Assembly: GCA_947630525.1 (NCBI GenBank)
Contig: CANRHW010000111.1
Span: 1-5,386, forward strand
Direction: 5' to 3'
Origin: an uncultured Clostridia bacterium
GTDB lineage: Bacteria > Bacillota > Clostridia > UMGS1883
DNA: 5,386 bases
Below, piece after piece: positions 4,765 through 5,386 of the stretch. Each line of letters starts with the position of its first letter. The first letter of the stretch is position 1. The position numbers were made by a program, and so were the translations under genes. Below the pieces are notes generated by a model, which worked only from the letters and a program-made list of their open reading frames with translations, was not told where the DNA came from and did not search any database.

Positions 4765-5386
4765 ATTTTACATATTCTACTTCTCTGTCTGTCTCAAAAA
4801 TCGCCTCAATGCCGGCGGTGGCGGTTATCTTCCCGCCGCTGTCTATAAATATCGCCTCAAAGCCGCCGTTTTGGCGCCAAAAGGTCAGGGCCTTTTCAAG
4901 CCCCATGACGAAGAGCGCGGTGGAAAGGCCGTCGGCCAGAGCGTCGTCATCACAAACCACGGTGACGGAACGCAGGCCGTTTTCCGCCGGATAGCCGGTG
5001 GACGGGTCGATTATGTGGTGATAGGTTTTGCCGCCCTCCTCAAAGCAGCGCTGGTAGTCGCCGGAGGTAACCGCCGCCATATCGGTCAGGCTCAAAACCC
5101 CGGCGTAATCGCCGCCCTCGGGGTCCTGAACGGCCACCCGCCAGGGGCTGCCATCGGGCCGGCCGCCAAGGGCGCTGACGTTGCCGCCCAGCGAGATAAG
5201 GCCCGACGTGAGGCCGTTTTCACGGAAAATCTCAATGACCCGGCCGGCGGTATATCCCTTTGCGATGCCGCCGGGGTCAAGCTGTACGCCGGGGCCCAAA
5301 TCGGCCCGATTGCCGTCTATGGTCACCCGGCCCCCCACCGTCTCCAAAGCGTAGGCAATCTCGTCCGCCGCCGGCACCCGGTAGGC
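4763..5386 (-). CDS. apbE: FAD:protein FMN transferase (ApbE family), C-terminal 207 residues, truncated by window edge
   Basis: ApbE (Ftp) is an exported Mg-dependent enzyme that splits FAD and attaches FMN covalently to a Thr or Ser of flavoproteins in extracytoplasmic electron-transfer systems. The frame is open through the right edge, so the N-terminus, including any signal peptide or lipobox, is missing. An in-frame GTG at 5377 is inside the protein, since family-like sequence (AYRVPAADEIAYALE) continues upstream of it. Numbering from the edge, the motifs are LDPGGIAKGY (36-45, flavin binding), GLISLGGNV (62-70), VAVQDPE (84-90), AVTSGDYQRCF (105-115), YHHIIDPSTGYP (122-133) and DGLSTALFVMG (152-162), whose Asp and Thr are expected to bind Mg. 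The stop TAA at 4765-4763 lies inside the shared terminator. No flavinylation target or Rnf/Nqr-type partner is visible. Confidence 0.93.
   Translation of the reverse strand, partial: AYRVPAADEIAYALETVGGRVTIDGNRADLGPGVQLDPGGIAKGYTAGRVIEIFRENGLTSGLISLGGNVSALGGRPDGSPWRVAVQDPEGGDYAGVLSLTDMAAVTSGDYQRCFEEGGKTYHHIIDPSTGYPAENGLRSVTVVCDDDALADGLSTALFVMGLEKALTFWRQNGGFEAIFIDSGGKITATAGIEAIFETDREVEYVK

Noticed and set aside
5375..5377. GTG at 5377 as the apbE start
   Set aside because: Family-like sequence continues upstream of it to the window edge, and ApbE proteins are considerably longer than 204 residues with an exported N-terminus.

Overview
The window looks like a chromosomal segment from a GC-rich anaerobic Firmicute, most likely a gut-type clostridium (Oscillospirales-like). 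This rests on Gram-positive style AGGAGG ribosome sites, sigma-A type promoters with 17-bp spacers, AT-rich gaps between GC-rich genes, a short-signal lipoprotein binding protein, and a RACE-type ferredoxin/ASKHA protein. The taxonomic placement is inference; no rRNA or other marker gene is present.

Layout, left to right. (1) A partial gene on the minus strand (1-425) encodes an unrecognised membrane protein with two hydrophobic segments around a coiled coil; it has its own promoter. (2) A two-gene minus-strand operon (1941 down to 529) encodes the permease and ATPase of a polar amino acid ABC importer. The permease stop codon lies inside the ATPase Shine-Dalgarno. (3) A 367-bp intergenic stretch (1942-2308) holds the permease promoter and leader, a possible rightward promoter, an exact 48-bp direct repeat at 117-bp spacing, and several strong inverted repeats. 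(4) A plus-strand gene (2309-3652) encodes a compact 447-residue RACE-family protein (2Fe-2S ferredoxin plus ASKHA ATPase). (5) A plus-strand gene (3788-4687) encodes a lipoprotein substrate-binding protein of the SBP_bac_3 family, with its own promoter. (6) A long bidirectional terminator hairpin separates it from (7) a convergent, partial minus-strand apbE gene (4763-5386).

The main observation is that the binding protein appears to be a natural circular permutant. The segment that normally ends this family (ILDESLAPEEYGIGFRK through ISEKWFG) lies at the N-terminus, just after the signal peptide and an acidic/Gln-rich linker. The protein then runs through the usual N-terminal start of the fold and stops where that segment would normally begin. 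The reading frame is continuous and carries a normal lipobox, ribosome site and promoter, so this does not look like a pseudogene.

The permease/ATPase pair and the binding protein probably form one amino acid importer whose parts are divergently transcribed and separated by the RACE gene. Both promoters carry the same 10-bp palindrome, TTTAATTAAA, at almost the same place between -35 and -10, which could be a shared operator. Neither the RACE protein's target nor the ApbE substrate is in the window.
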